A stretch of DNA of 64,000 nucleotides, taken from contig NZ_SSYB01000001.1 of the NCBI RefSeq assembly GCF_004917075.1, positions 248,001 through 312,000 of the forward strand, in the 5' to 3' direction. Origin of the DNA: Geomonas edaphica (GTDB lineage Bacteria > Desulfobacterota > Desulfuromonadia > Geobacterales > Geobacteraceae). Positions within the stretch are counted from its first letter, which is position 1. Every line of letters starts with the position of its first letter. The notes below the pieces were generated by a model. It did not search any database. It had not been told where the DNA came from and saw nothing but the letters and a program-made list of their open reading frames with translations. The position numbers were made by a program, and so were the translations under genes. Of this stretch, positions 35,801 to 42,850 are shown one piece after another.

Positions 35801-36593
35801 AACTTTTCAGGAATTGATCGAGGACCGAGGTGAACATGTTGTGCGTCGCGATGTGGTTGATCCTTTGGAACGGCTCGATGCCGCTCCCATACACCGAGGC
35901 GTCCGCGGCGATGCCACCGGTGTAGCTCGCCCAGTCGGGGGAGGCATCGGTGATCCACTCCTTGCCCAAACCGGAATTGAAGACGGTGCTGAAGGGGACG
36001 GTCTGGGTGCCGAACAGCTCCAGTCCCGGCTGCAGGTCCGCGATCAGGCGATCCGAGTCGGGCGTCACGGCGAGATCCGCCTTGTAGTAGGAGATGAGCC
36101 GGTACAGCGCCGGAGCGAGCTGGTTCACGATGAGGCCCCGCAGCATCCCCTTCAGGGCGAGATCCTGTGGGAGCGCATCCTTCAGCCGGTCTAACTGTCG
36201 CGCGAGGCTCCCCACGCTGCTGAAGAGGTAGCCGAGATAATCCTTCGCCTTGGTTTCGTCCGAGCCGAAACCCAGATCCTTCAGAAAGTCGAGGACCTCC
36301 TTGATCCTGCCGCGGTAGAATTCCACGTCCTGCACCGCTGTGAGTGCCAGCTGCACCGAGACGTCGGTGCCGTAAAAAGGGGTCCAGTCGCCGTCTTTCA
36401 CGTTGTTGGCGTTGAAGTAGTTGAGGAAGGAGGCGTAGGCCTGCGCGAAGACCATACCGTGCGCCACGTCGCGCTGGTCCACCGGTGCGAAGTTCGGGTC
36501 GAGGGGGAGGGCGAGGCGCTGGTCCTGGCTCGTTCCTTCCCGGAGCGGCTTCAGTGCATCCCTGTTCTGTTTGCAGTCGGCGGATTTAGGCAT
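32877..36593 (-). CDS. Baseplate J-like protein 1 (Afp11-like)
   Basis: A 1238-residue baseplate wedge component. The C-terminal third carries the J/gp6-type core: FYTRISERLRHKDRAIAQWDYE, then YRVKCLNHT, VVAIPNQRF, and a FVKLHVKNPQFEEVRVDCKVRL strand pair followed by YGQKISEAITRFLSPWAF. These match the baseplate J-like family in other eCIS. The N-terminal 400 residues are mostly helical and the middle third is beta-rich with no recognised motif. The gene starts 6 bp after gp25 with an AGGA site and overlaps the next gene by 4 bp. In assembled particles this protein would form the wedge ring that links spike hub and sheath. Confidence 0.87.
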   Translation of the reverse strand: MPKSADCKQNRDALKPLREGTSQDQRLALPLDPNFAPVDQRDVAHGMVFAQAYASFLNYFNANNVKDGDWTPFYGTDVSVQLALTAVQDVEFYRGRIKEVLDFLKDLGFGSDETKAKDYLGYLFSSVGSLARQLDRLKDALPQDLALKGMLRGLIVNQLAPALYRLISYYKADLAVTPDSDRLIADLQPGLELFGTQTVPFSTVFNSGLGKEWITDASPDWASYTGGIAADASVYGSGIEPFQRINHIATHNMFTSVLDQFLKSYARVANEGKQALEKTLTDRDDHQPHYALFLAFLRLFAYARDAANTLTARHLDFYYREILRLKEKPARPGQVHLLAELARQVEDRLFPEGELFKAGKDAQGKDAFYANDADFVANQAKVTELKTVYRHGSEKVGLLSPSGVDQGRLFASPVANSADGKGAELTSEDKSWHPFHNKRYQDGSLAVIDMSRAETGFAVASHYLFLAQGSRTITVTFQQPTPVSGDFTADVICSFTTKKGWLDKSPLSFSQVTGGLRVVVALTGADPAVIPYLPETHGYNFDTSLPVLMVRLRHRDDARFRYENLEDVTITGLELTVEVQDLKGAALANDFGPVDASKPFQPFGPSPLANSAFIIGSKELFQKKLTSATLHLTWQGTPAPYGGKTVNAVTEYLQGGRWHPYLTTVQTSVTDSSFTLLGNPQSSDAPPYLDAPDPTEDEQFTTGSRNGFVRLRLDDDFGQASYEQALIDYIKRVTDADPNNDGTRPMPPTGPFVTELTLDYAATQTIPLDKADLDLFAGRPARFFNLAPFGTAEQHPYLKASVPSADAAIYLLPQFKHQNRDDQKLPQGQKVKHEAEFYIGISDLLPPRNLALLFQVVDGSADPLSVKPKPHIEWSYLRQNEWVPFAKDGVDDRTAELIDSGIVTFAVPREASADNSVLPAGMHWLRAAVAENADSVCRLIMVAAQALRATFADRGNDPAFPATPLPAGTISKLDQPDAAVKGITQPFPGFGGRGKESPGDFYTRISERLRHKDRAIAQWDYEHLILEAFPQVYRVKCLNHTQYEPDASGTGIYRELAPGHVTVVAIPNQRFTHLRDPLRPYTSLGLLEEIAGFVEARTSCFVKLHVKNPQFEEVRVDCKVRLHPGLDQSFYGQKISEAITRFLSPWAFPGGGSPTFGGVVRKSVLINFLEDLTYVDCVTDFRLFHTYQDEHDLRRTVEVNEAAGSKAVSVLVSARKHTVAFIDPAGVSVPAEVCRCAV

Positions 36594-36599
36594 ATCGTC

Positions 36600-37043
36600 C
36601 TAGTCGTTTTCCGGCAGGAGGTTCACCGTCATCCCGAGATCGAGGTCGGTTCCTTCCAGCCTGTAGTAGGGGAAGACGAAATTGAAGCGCGAGTTGGTCG
36701 TCTTGACCCGGTAGACCACCTCGATGAGGACGACTCCCTCGAGTTCCCGGGTGTCGTCCAGGTTGATGCTCTCGAGCTCTATGCGCGGCTCGTGGTAGAG
36801 GATCGCCGTCTCGATCTTGTCCGCCATGAGCGCCTTGGTGCCGGTGTCGAGGTTTTCGAAGACCAGGTCGTCCAGATTGCAGCCGTACTGCGGGAGCATG
36901 GCGCGCTCCCCCTGGGAGGTGCTGAGCAAGGTCTGCAGGCTTGCGACGATGTCCGCCTCGTGTTCCAGCATGGCGACGCCGGGGAGAGACTTGTCGAAAT
37001 CGGGAGGAAAGGACCAGCCGCGGCCCAGGAAGTCGAGGTTCAT
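36600..37043 (-). CDS. GPW/gp25 family baseplate protein (Afp9-like)
   Basis: A 147-residue protein of the gp25 family, the inner baseplate component from which sheath polymerisation starts. The GRGWSFPPDF opening, a STSQGERAMLPQYGCNLDDLVFE central block (the G-E-R-x-x-x-P-x-[FY]-G hallmark) and ILYHEPRIEL are all present. A GGAGG site overlaps the end of the PAAR gene and it is followed at 6 bp by the J-like gene. Length and motifs match the family fully. Confidence 0.94.
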   Translation of the reverse strand: MNLDFLGRGWSFPPDFDKSLPGVAMLEHEADIVASLQTLLSTSQGERAMLPQYGCNLDDLVFENLDTGTKALMADKIETAILYHEPRIELESINLDDTRELEGVVLIEVVYRVKTTNSRFNFVFPYYRLEGTDLDLGMTVNLLPEND

Positions 37044-37045
37044 GG

Positions 37046-37315
37046 TTAGCCTCCGATCAGCACGGTGAGGGCGCAGGGGGGGAGGATGAGTCCGCCGCCT
37101 GCGGTTGAGTCGGACATGCGTGCCGCAGGCAGTCCGCCGATCATCACCGTGGCCGAGCCTTTGATGATGGCGTCCGCGCCACAGGAGTCACCCAAGCGTG
37201 CTGCGGGAAGTCCGCCGATGAGCACGGTCGGCGCCCCCGGCGGTATGATCGGCGTCGGCACCCCCTGCGTGGCCGTGCTGACGATGAGATCCGTGATGCG
37301 TGCGGCAGGAAGCAT
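37046..37315 (-). CDS. PAAR-domain spike tip (Afp10-like)
   Basis: An 89-residue PAAR protein that caps the spike and sharpens it for membrane piercing. Three repeats of the type [TV]VLIGGLPAAR are visible, with an opening PAARITD. Metal-ligand residues typical of PAAR tips are sparse: only one or two Cys and no His cluster are evident, so the metal site may be reduced. An AAGGAG ribosome site precedes the ATG. It carries no effector extension. It is separated from the spike gene by a 241-bp gap that contains palindromic repeats. Confidence 0.92.
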   Translation of the reverse strand: MLPAARITDLIVSTATQGVPTPIIPPGAPTVLIGGLPAARLGDSCGADAIIKGSATVMIGGLPAARMSDSTAGGGLILPPCALTVLIGG

Positions 37316-37340
37316 TTTTTGGGCTCCTTACATCTGACGA

Positions 37341-37376
37341 AGGCAAATCCCACCTGTCCCCCCTTCGCAAAGGGGA
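37341..37376. repeat. C-rich palindromic repeat, copy A
   Basis: GGCAAATCCC, then a CCCCCCTTCGCAAAGGGG hairpin. Copy A is the approximate inverse of copy B (37475-37526), so the two face each other inside the spike-PAAR gap of 37316-37556. The ~100 bases between them have no coding potential. Confidence 0.7.
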
Positions 37377-37474
37377 GAACGTAATGCCTCATCTTTTGGT
37401 CTCCGAGTGAGCACATCACTGGGTCCCAGGAATTATTCTGTGAACTTTTGCCAAGGGGGAATGCTACCTAAGAA

Positions 37475-37526
37475 GCGCTGCACATGCCCCAGCGTCCCCC
37501 CCTTTGCGAAGGGGGGGGATTTGCTC
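37475..37526. repeat. C-rich palindromic repeat, copy B
   Basis: Begins GCGCTGCACATGCCCCAGCG, continues with a CCCCCCTTTGCGAAGGGGGG hairpin and ends GATTTGC. The flank resembles that of copy C (40257-40302), so the repeat unit is longer than the hairpin. With copy A it forms a MITE-like inverted pair. Confidence 0.7.
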
Positions 37527-37556
37527 TTTGGTCGCAAGTGGTAGGGCAGATATCCC

Positions 37557-39326
37557 TTAATTGATCTGCACAATCCCCCCCTGGATCACGGTCTTCGCGC
37601 TTCCTTTTATTGTCGTGCTCGCGCCGGACACCTCGGCGCTCGAGGCACCGGCTGCCTTCAGCGCGGCTTGGGCACTTAAATCAAGATTGGAGCCGCACTC
37701 GATCTTCAGGTTCTTGGCCGCCTTCAGGGTGAGGTCCTTGGCACTTTCAATCCGCACACCCTGGTCGTCCATGGTGATCTTGTTGCCGTTCTGGTCCTGT
37801 ATCACCACGCCCTTTTTGTCCTCGGAGAGCGTCAGCCGGTTCCCCTTGGGGGTCTCCATCTGCACCGACTTCTTCTCGTCGTCGAAGGTGAACTTCATCT
37901 TGGAGCGGCTTACGTACCCCTTGCGGTGGTTCTTGTCCTTGGCCGCCTCAGGCGCGGGCTTCGCGGAGCTGTGGCACATCCCCAGGACCACCGGGTGGCG
38001 TGGGTCGTCCCAGAGAAAGCCGACCACGACCTCGTCGCCGATCTCGGGCCTGAAGAAGGTGCCGCGCTCCTTCCCCGCGTCGAGGGTGGCGAGCCGCGCC
38101 CAGAGCCCTTCTTCGGCCTTACTGACGAGCGGCAGTCGCACCTTGATGCGGTCCTCTCCTTGCGGGTCCTTTTCCAATACGGTGACCACACCCATCTGCA
38201 GCCCGGTCACCCCCGGTATGAGCCCCGCGGCGGGAACGGGCCTCACTTCAAAGCTTTCGGCGAAGGTCTCGGTGCACAGGCCGAACTGCACGTCGGTTTC
38301 CCAGTTGCCGTTGTCCACCTGGTGGCGCACGCCGGAGACGTACACTTTTCCCTGGAATCGCTCCCCTACGCCGGTGATCTCGATTACCTTGCCCGGGGCG
38401 ACGGCGGCGAAGCCCTGAAACCTCGCCCGGCCCCGCACCTGCGCGAGTCGCTCGGTCCGTAGTCTCCCGTCCGCCCAAGCCTGCAACTCAGGCTGTCCCA
38501 ATTTGCCGCCGTGTCGTAACACGTGCGGATCGCTCCCCAGGATGGCTGCGAGATCGGCGGGTTTCAGGTTCCCACTGGAAGAAGCGGCGGGTTCCCTGGC
38601 TTCCGCCTCCAGGACCTTCTGCTCCGATGCATCCCAGCTTTTCGCCACAATCCCCTTGCTCTGCCTGCGTGCGTCTATGTCGGCGTCGAGTTCCAAGAGT
38701 GTGGAGCCGAAGCCGACGGTGAGGACCGGGGCGGCACCGGTGCCGGGAGCCGTTACGGTCACCTTGCCGTCGCTCGCAATGACCACGAGCCCATTCGCCT
38801 CGGCCCGAAGCAACAGGAAATCCCAGTCGGTCGAGTTGTACTGCGTGACTTCCTTCAGGTCCGGCTTGGTGGCATCGACCTCTTTTCCGAGCTTGTAGGT
38901 GTCGATGATCTGCTCAATGACGTCGCTGTCCTTCATGTCCACGAAGTAGCGGCTCTTAAGCCCCGCGCTCATCTTCACCGCCTCGTCCCGGCACTCGACG
39001 GTGAGGAGGCTGCCGCTTTTGCGCACGCTGATGCCGTGCCTGATCACGACCCCCTTGAAGACGGTGTCGTTCTGTGAACGGTAACCCAGCTTGATCTCTA
39101 TCTTCTTCCCCGGGAGGAAGAGGTCTGCATTGCTGGCGTTGAAAGTCGCCTTGGCCGCCTCGCCGTCGCGGATCCGGATCGTCGCGGTCGGGATGCGGTT
39201 TACCTCTTTGCGGACCGCCACCGACATCACGTGGTATTCCCCCGGCACCGCCGCCCCGTCCATGAGCAGTTCGACCGTGCATACGTCCGGCGTGGCGGGA
39301 GTGGGTATGGTCGATTCTGTGCTCAC
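37557..39326 (-). CDS. VgrG/gp5-like baseplate spike protein (Afp8-like)
   Basis: A 589-residue spike. The first ~350 residues are the gp27-like hub domain (phage late control D/VgrG type, with GYRSQNDTVFKGVV and YNSTDWDFLLLRAE). Residues about 380-460 form the OB-fold gp5 domain with FFRPEIGDEVVVGFLWDDPRHPVVLG. The remainder is a repetitive beta-helix needle ending in IQGGIVQIN. There is no lysozyme insertion or C-terminal effector domain. The start is GTG within a GTGA overlap with the LysM gene. In the particle it would trimerise beneath the inner tube and carry the PAAR tip. Confidence 0.94.
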   Translation of the reverse strand: MSTESTIPTPATPDVCTVELLMDGAAVPGEYHVMSVAVRKEVNRIPTATIRIRDGEAAKATFNASNADLFLPGKKIEIKLGYRSQNDTVFKGVVIRHGISVRKSGSLLTVECRDEAVKMSAGLKSRYFVDMKDSDVIEQIIDTYKLGKEVDATKPDLKEVTQYNSTDWDFLLLRAEANGLVVIASDGKVTVTAPGTGAAPVLTVGFGSTLLELDADIDARRQSKGIVAKSWDASEQKVLEAEAREPAASSSGNLKPADLAAILGSDPHVLRHGGKLGQPELQAWADGRLRTERLAQVRGRARFQGFAAVAPGKVIEITGVGERFQGKVYVSGVRHQVDNGNWETDVQFGLCTETFAESFEVRPVPAAGLIPGVTGLQMGVVTVLEKDPQGEDRIKVRLPLVSKAEEGLWARLATLDAGKERGTFFRPEIGDEVVVGFLWDDPRHPVVLGMCHSSAKPAPEAAKDKNHRKGYVSRSKMKFTFDDEKKSVQMETPKGNRLTLSEDKKGVVIQDQNGNKITMDDQGVRIESAKDLTLKAAKNLKIECGSNLDLSAQAALKAAGASSAEVSGASTTIKGSAKTVIQGGIVQIN

Positions 39327-40030
39327 GTGTCGGCGCCTTTCTTGCTGATGGGGGGGAAGAGGATGCTCGTGTTAGGCGTAAGCTTCCTGAAGTTGTCGAG
39401 CCCGTTCACCTGTGCCACCTGCAGGTAGTACCTCGTGTCGCCGTAGGCCAGGTAGCAGAGAAGCGGCAGGGTGTCGCCCGCCTTCACGGTGCGCTTGTGG
39501 GTCAGGTCCGGAGATGACTTGTCCTCCTTCCTGGCGCGTTTCTTCTCCTCGATGCTCTTCTTGAACTTAACCTTGGCGACGGAGCGTATCGGCTGTCCGT
39601 CCGTGTTGAACATCTTGTGCGTCAGGGAAAGTTCCGTGGTGCGACCGGTGAAGACGAGGCTTCCCCAGACCAGCTTAAGGTGGTACGGCTCGTGGGATTT
39701 TCCTTGGTAGCCGGTCAGCATCTTGCGCAGCCGGTCGACGTCCTTCTGCACCCCTTCCTTCTTAGGCTTGCCGTCGATGATGCCTGAGTTGTCGAAAAGA
39801 AACTCGAAGGTGAGTTCCTCGGGTAGGGTAAATTCGTATTTCGCCTGGGCGCCACTGGTTCCCTGCCCCTGGCCGTCCGAGGTCTTCACCTTGTAGTCAA
39901 GCGTGTAACTCTCAGGGTTGATGAGCGCCTCGAAGCTCTCCTTCGCCTCGGCCTTGCTGCCGCGCTCAGCGTCCTCCGAGGTGTCGAAGGCGAGGATCAG
40001 GACTTTTTCCAGTTTGCCGTTGTCCGCCAT
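39323..40030 (-). CDS. LysM-domain tube/baseplate adaptor (Afp7-like)
   Basis: A 235-residue protein. The N-terminal part contains FEALINPESYTLDYKVK and a LTFEFLFDNSGII block typical of CIS tube-to-spike adaptors. Residues about 182-228 form a LysM-like domain (TVKAGDTLPLLCYLAYGD...LTPNTSILFPP). In contractile particles such proteins (gp53/Afp7 type) connect the inner tube to the spike hub. The start at 40030 is chosen because the ATG overlaps the stop of the DUF5908 gene (TGATG); the longer frame to 40318 reads through that small gene and repeat copy C. Confidence 0.9.
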   Translation of the reverse strand: MADNGKLEKVLILAFDTSEDAERGSKAEAKESFEALINPESYTLDYKVKTSDGQGQGTSGAQAKYEFTLPEELTFEFLFDNSGIIDGKPKKEGVQKDVDRLRKMLTGYQGKSHEPYHLKLVWGSLVFTGRTTELSLTHKMFNTDGQPIRSVAKVKFKKSIEEKKRARKEDKSSPDLTHKRTVKAGDTLPLLCYLAYGDTRYYLQVAQVNGLDNFRKLTPNTSILFPPISKKGADT

Positions 40031-40185
40031 CAGCGTTCCGCCTTGTTTTCCAGGATCTGCAGCACCTGTTCGATGCACTCGCTCACGATCGCGTCCCGTT
40101 CCGCGCCGCCTCCCGCAGAAGGGGGCGGGGCAGGGGAGGTGGTCAACGCGACCCGTATGTGCAGTTCCTTGATCTCGATGGGCAT
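40030..40185 (-). CDS. Small DUF5908-like eCIS protein, 51 aa
   Basis: A 51-residue frame beginning MPIEIKELHIRVAL and ending in a helix with SECIEQVLQILENKAER. The opening MPIEI-[KR]-EL-x-I is typical of DUF5908, a small protein family found in eCIS loci between tube and LysM genes. A Gly/Pro-rich spacer separates its beta start from the C-terminal helix. A CCGGAG site precedes the ATG and its stop overlaps the next start (TGATG), strong support that it is translated. Its role in the particle is unknown. Confidence 0.85.
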   Translation of the reverse strand: MPIEIKELHIRVALTTSPAPPPSAGGGAERDAIVSECIEQVLQILENKAER

Positions 40186-40256
40186 GAATTGCTCCGGCAC
40201 TTAGTCCCTGCAATGTCTTTCCGAATGCAGGTGGACGTACAGTAACAGTGTCCACA

Positions 40257-40302
40257 ACGCGCTGAATCTGCCCTAGCGTTCCCCCCTTTGCGAAGGGGGG
40301 AG
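40257..40302. repeat. C-rich palindromic repeat, copy C
   Basis: GCGCTGAATCTGCCCTAGCG flank followed by CCCCCCTTTGCGAAGGGGGG, matching copy B in flank and hairpin. It sits in the 165-bp gap between the second tube gene and the DUF5908 gene. A hairpin at this point could lower expression of downstream genes relative to the upstream sheath and tube genes. Confidence 0.7.
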
Positions 40303-40350
40303 CTTGAAGGCCTCCCATTTAACATGGGACACAGCTGGACGGACTTTCCG

Positions 40351-40788
40351 CTACGCCACGGTGAAATACCGATAGGTAAGCTCCAGCGTCTCGATCACCA
40401 GGGCATTCTCGCCGGAGTTCAGGTCGCTCACCTGCCACTTCCTCGGTATGGCGTGCGATACCTGCCACGTCTTTAACGGTTCACCTTTTTCATTCATCAG
40501 GATGACGTTCAGGTCGGTGGGCTCGAACTGCCGGTCCCGGAAGGCCCGCAAGAACCACTTGATCACCTCGGAATCGGTCAGCATGCCGCGTTTCAACACC
40601 AGGTCGGCGTACTTCGTGCGCACGGGGAGCTTGTGGGTGAAGCGGTTTTCGCCCCCCTCCTTGTACTCCTCCGTGTCGTACTCGACCGACAGCCCGGAGA
40701 CCATCTGGAATCGGACGTCGTCCTTGTTCTTGCTGATGCCGAACTCGACCCGGAAGTAGAAGGCCCAGGGGGGATAGTAGTCCACCAT
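40351..40788 (-). CDS. Tail tube protein 2 (Afp5-like)
   Basis: A 145-residue inner-tube protein of the T4 gp19-like family. The FYFRVEFG opening, FQMVSGLSVEYDTEEYKEGG, and VLKRGMLTDSEVIKWF follow the family order, and it ends with an ETLELTYRYF strand. It is a diverged paralogue of the tube gene just upstream. In Afp/PVC loci a second tube protein forms the ring nearest the baseplate, the likely role here. The ATG lies 10 bp after the preceding stop, with only a weak GGGGTG ribosome site. Confidence 0.9.
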   Translation of the reverse strand: MVDYYPPWAFYFRVEFGISKNKDDVRFQMVSGLSVEYDTEEYKEGGENRFTHKLPVRTKYADLVLKRGMLTDSEVIKWFLRAFRDRQFEPTDLNVILMNEKGEPLKTWQVSHAIPRKWQVSDLNSGENALVIETLELTYRYFTVA

Positions 40789-40798
40789 GGCGGCACCC

Positions 40799-41236
40799 CT
40801 AGACCTTCATCAGCTTCAGCCCCTCGTGGGCGACCTCGAGGGTCTCTATGGCAGCCTCGTTCGCGTCCGACTTCAGATCCGGGGCGGTGACCTTGACCGG
40901 GAAGCAGCGGGTCGCGGTCCAGGCCGCCACCGGTTCGTGCTTCTCGTTCAAAAGCCTGATGATGATGTCGCGCCGCCCTTCGACCCGCTCGTTGGCAACC
41001 GCCTCGAGCCATGTGTTGTAGTCGAAGTCCTTCTCGAACTTGCCGCGCTTCAGGGTGAGGTTGTTGTTCTTAACCAGGCCCGGCATGGCGATCTTGTTGA
41101 AATCCCTGCTGTCGCTGTGGCGGTACTCGATCTTTTCCCGCTCCATGACGAGCCCGGTGACCTCGGTGAAGCTGATCTTCGCCCCGCCCCAGTCGACCTG
41201 GAAATGAAACCGCGGTAGTGGGTACTCTTGCGCCAT
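40799..41236 (-). CDS. Tail tube protein 1 (Afp1-like)
   Basis: A 145-residue inner-tube protein of the gp19-like family. PRFHFQVDWGGAKISFTEVTGL, the LTLKRGKFEKDFDYNTWL block and the closing ETLEVAHEGLKLMKV are diagnostic. It probably forms the bulk of the tube lumen that holds cargo. A strong AAGGAG site precedes the ATG. A C/G-rich inverted repeat separates it from the sheath gene. Confidence 0.93.
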   Translation of the reverse strand: MAQEYPLPRFHFQVDWGGAKISFTEVTGLVMEREKIEYRHSDSRDFNKIAMPGLVKNNNLTLKRGKFEKDFDYNTWLEAVANERVEGRRDIIIRLLNEKHEPVAAWTATRCFPVKVTAPDLKSDANEAAIETLEVAHEGLKLMKV

Positions 41237-41271
41237 GTCTTTCTCCTTTCTATGTTGAACTCATGTTCCCG

Positions 41272-41355
41272 CCCCCGGAGGGGGAGGGCAGGGAGGGGCG
41301 CGCAGCGTCGGCACCCGGCTTCCTTCCCCCCTCCCGACCTCCCCCCTCCGGGGGG
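41272..41355. repeat. G/C-rich inverted repeat between sheath and tube genes
   Basis: Left arm 41272-41298 (opens CCCCCGGAGGGGGAGGG) and right arm 41327-41355 (ends CCCCCCTCCGGGGGG) are imperfect inverses and flank a 28-base centre. Its strong predicted stem lies immediately 3' of the sheath stop codon on the - strand transcript. It could stabilise or partially terminate the sheath message. It is a different repeat family from copies A-D. Confidence 0.65.
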
Positions 41356-41362
41356 AGGAGGA

Positions 41363-42799
41363 TCAGGATTCCGCCATCTTGTGCGAGAACCGGAAGATGA
41401 TGAATTCGGCGGGGCGCACGGCGGCGAGTCCCACCTCGACGATCATGCGCCCCTCCAGGATGTCGATCGCTGTCATGGTCTTGCCGAGTCCCACCGCCAC
41501 AAAAAAAGCATGCTCCGGTTTAATCCCCTGCAGCGCCCCTTGGCGCCAGATCACGGTGAGGAAGTTCTCCACCATCCCCTGCACACGGACCCAGGTGTTG
41601 GCGTCGTTCGCCTCGAAAACGAAGGGCTCGGTGGCACGCTTGACCGACTCCTCCACGAAATTGAAGAGCCGGCGCACGTTCACGTAGCGCCATTCGTTGT
41701 CGTTGCCGGCGAGGGTACGCGCCCCCCAGACCAGGGTCCCCTTGCCGGTGAAGGCGCGGATCGCGTTGACCGATTTTCCCGCCACTGGGTCGACGTTCAT
41801 CTGGTCCTGTTCCACGTTGGAGAATTCGATGGTCGGCTGGATCACCGAGTTCACGCTCACGTTGGCGGGCGCCTTCCAGACGCCGCGGCTGTTGTCCACC
41901 GCCGCGTAAATCCCGGCCATGGTCGTGGAAGGCGGCAGCCTGCAGGCCATGTCGGTGATTGCAGCCTTCGCCTGCTCGTAGACCCTGTTGTTACCACCCT
42001 TCAGGGTGTCCAGTTTCACCGGCGCAGCCGCCGTACCGTTCGTGGTGATGGTTACGTCCACCGCGGTATCGTCGTAAGCGAAATCGAGGATGGTGTCGAT
42101 GTTCGGCGCGTACACCGCTCCGTACTTCAGGTTGTTCACACCGATGCCGCTGGAGCGGAAGTTGTTCACTGCGTTCAAGAGGTTCCCACCGGGATCCGAG
42201 AGCGAGATGGAGTCACCGTGCAGGTCCATGATCACGAAGCGGTCCTTGAGGTCGGCGCATTGCGCCAGGGCCGCGTCGTGCAGCGCCTTGAAGTCGGCGA
42301 TGGAAAGACTCTGGGCCTCGGGGAAGATGATAAGGGTCGGTTCGTCCTTTTTCGCCAGGGTGTCCAGCCCCGCCTTCAGTTCGGTCTCGACCAGCGCACC
42401 GCCGAAAGTCGCCTTGTAGGCGCCCACCGAGACGATGTAGCAGGGGCCTCCGCCGTTGGCGAAGAACATCTGCATCGCGTAGTACATGATGTGCTTGGAG
42501 CGCGCGTTCTCCGCCACGGTTGCGGTTGACTTCAAATCGACCGTGACGCTGTTTACCTGGGTTTCCTGCACGTCGACGTTGATGTCCTGCTCCTTCTGAG
42601 GTCCGCCGAAGTACTTGTCGTACTCGACCAGCGAGGAGATGCGCGTCGGTTTCAGGGTTAGGTCCCCGGGTGTCACGTCCTCCGCCTTTTCCGTGTAGCC
42701 GATGAAAGCGGGAATCGCAGTTTCTACCGGGGCCACGGAAGGAGGAAACTTGGGTATCTCTTCGATGTAAACTCCCGGTGTCTTGTACAGTGTGGCCAT
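41363..42799 (-). CDS. Contractile sheath protein (Afp2-4 type)
   Basis: A 478-residue tail sheath protein, whose contraction drives the inner tube through a target membrane. The TPGVYIEEI opening, a PAFIGYTE segment, ANGGGPCYIVSVG and the C-terminal block (RRLFNFVEESVKRATEPFVFE, then RMIVEVGLAAVRPAEFIIFRFSHKM) are hallmarks of the family. Only one sheath gene is seen, whereas Afp has three. An AAGGAGG site is upstream. It lies second in the operon, after the DUF4255 gene, and should be the most abundant product together with the tube. Confidence 0.97.
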   Translation of the reverse strand: MATLYKTPGVYIEEIPKFPPSVAPVETAIPAFIGYTEKAEDVTPGDLTLKPTRISSLVEYDKYFGGPQKEQDINVDVQETQVNSVTVDLKSTATVAENARSKHIMYYAMQMFFANGGGPCYIVSVGAYKATFGGALVETELKAGLDTLAKKDEPTLIIFPEAQSLSIADFKALHDAALAQCADLKDRFVIMDLHGDSISLSDPGGNLLNAVNNFRSSGIGVNNLKYGAVYAPNIDTILDFAYDDTAVDVTITTNGTAAAPVKLDTLKGGNNRVYEQAKAAITDMACRLPPSTTMAGIYAAVDNSRGVWKAPANVSVNSVIQPTIEFSNVEQDQMNVDPVAGKSVNAIRAFTGKGTLVWGARTLAGNDNEWRYVNVRRLFNFVEESVKRATEPFVFEANDANTWVRVQGMVENFLTVIWRQGALQGIKPEHAFFVAVGLGKTMTAIDILEGRMIVEVGLAAVRPAEFIIFRFSHKMAES

Positions 42800-42850
42800 G
42801 GGTGCTTCCTCCTTTTTACGTGAGAGGCTTTGTGCTTGAAGCGCCAGCCG

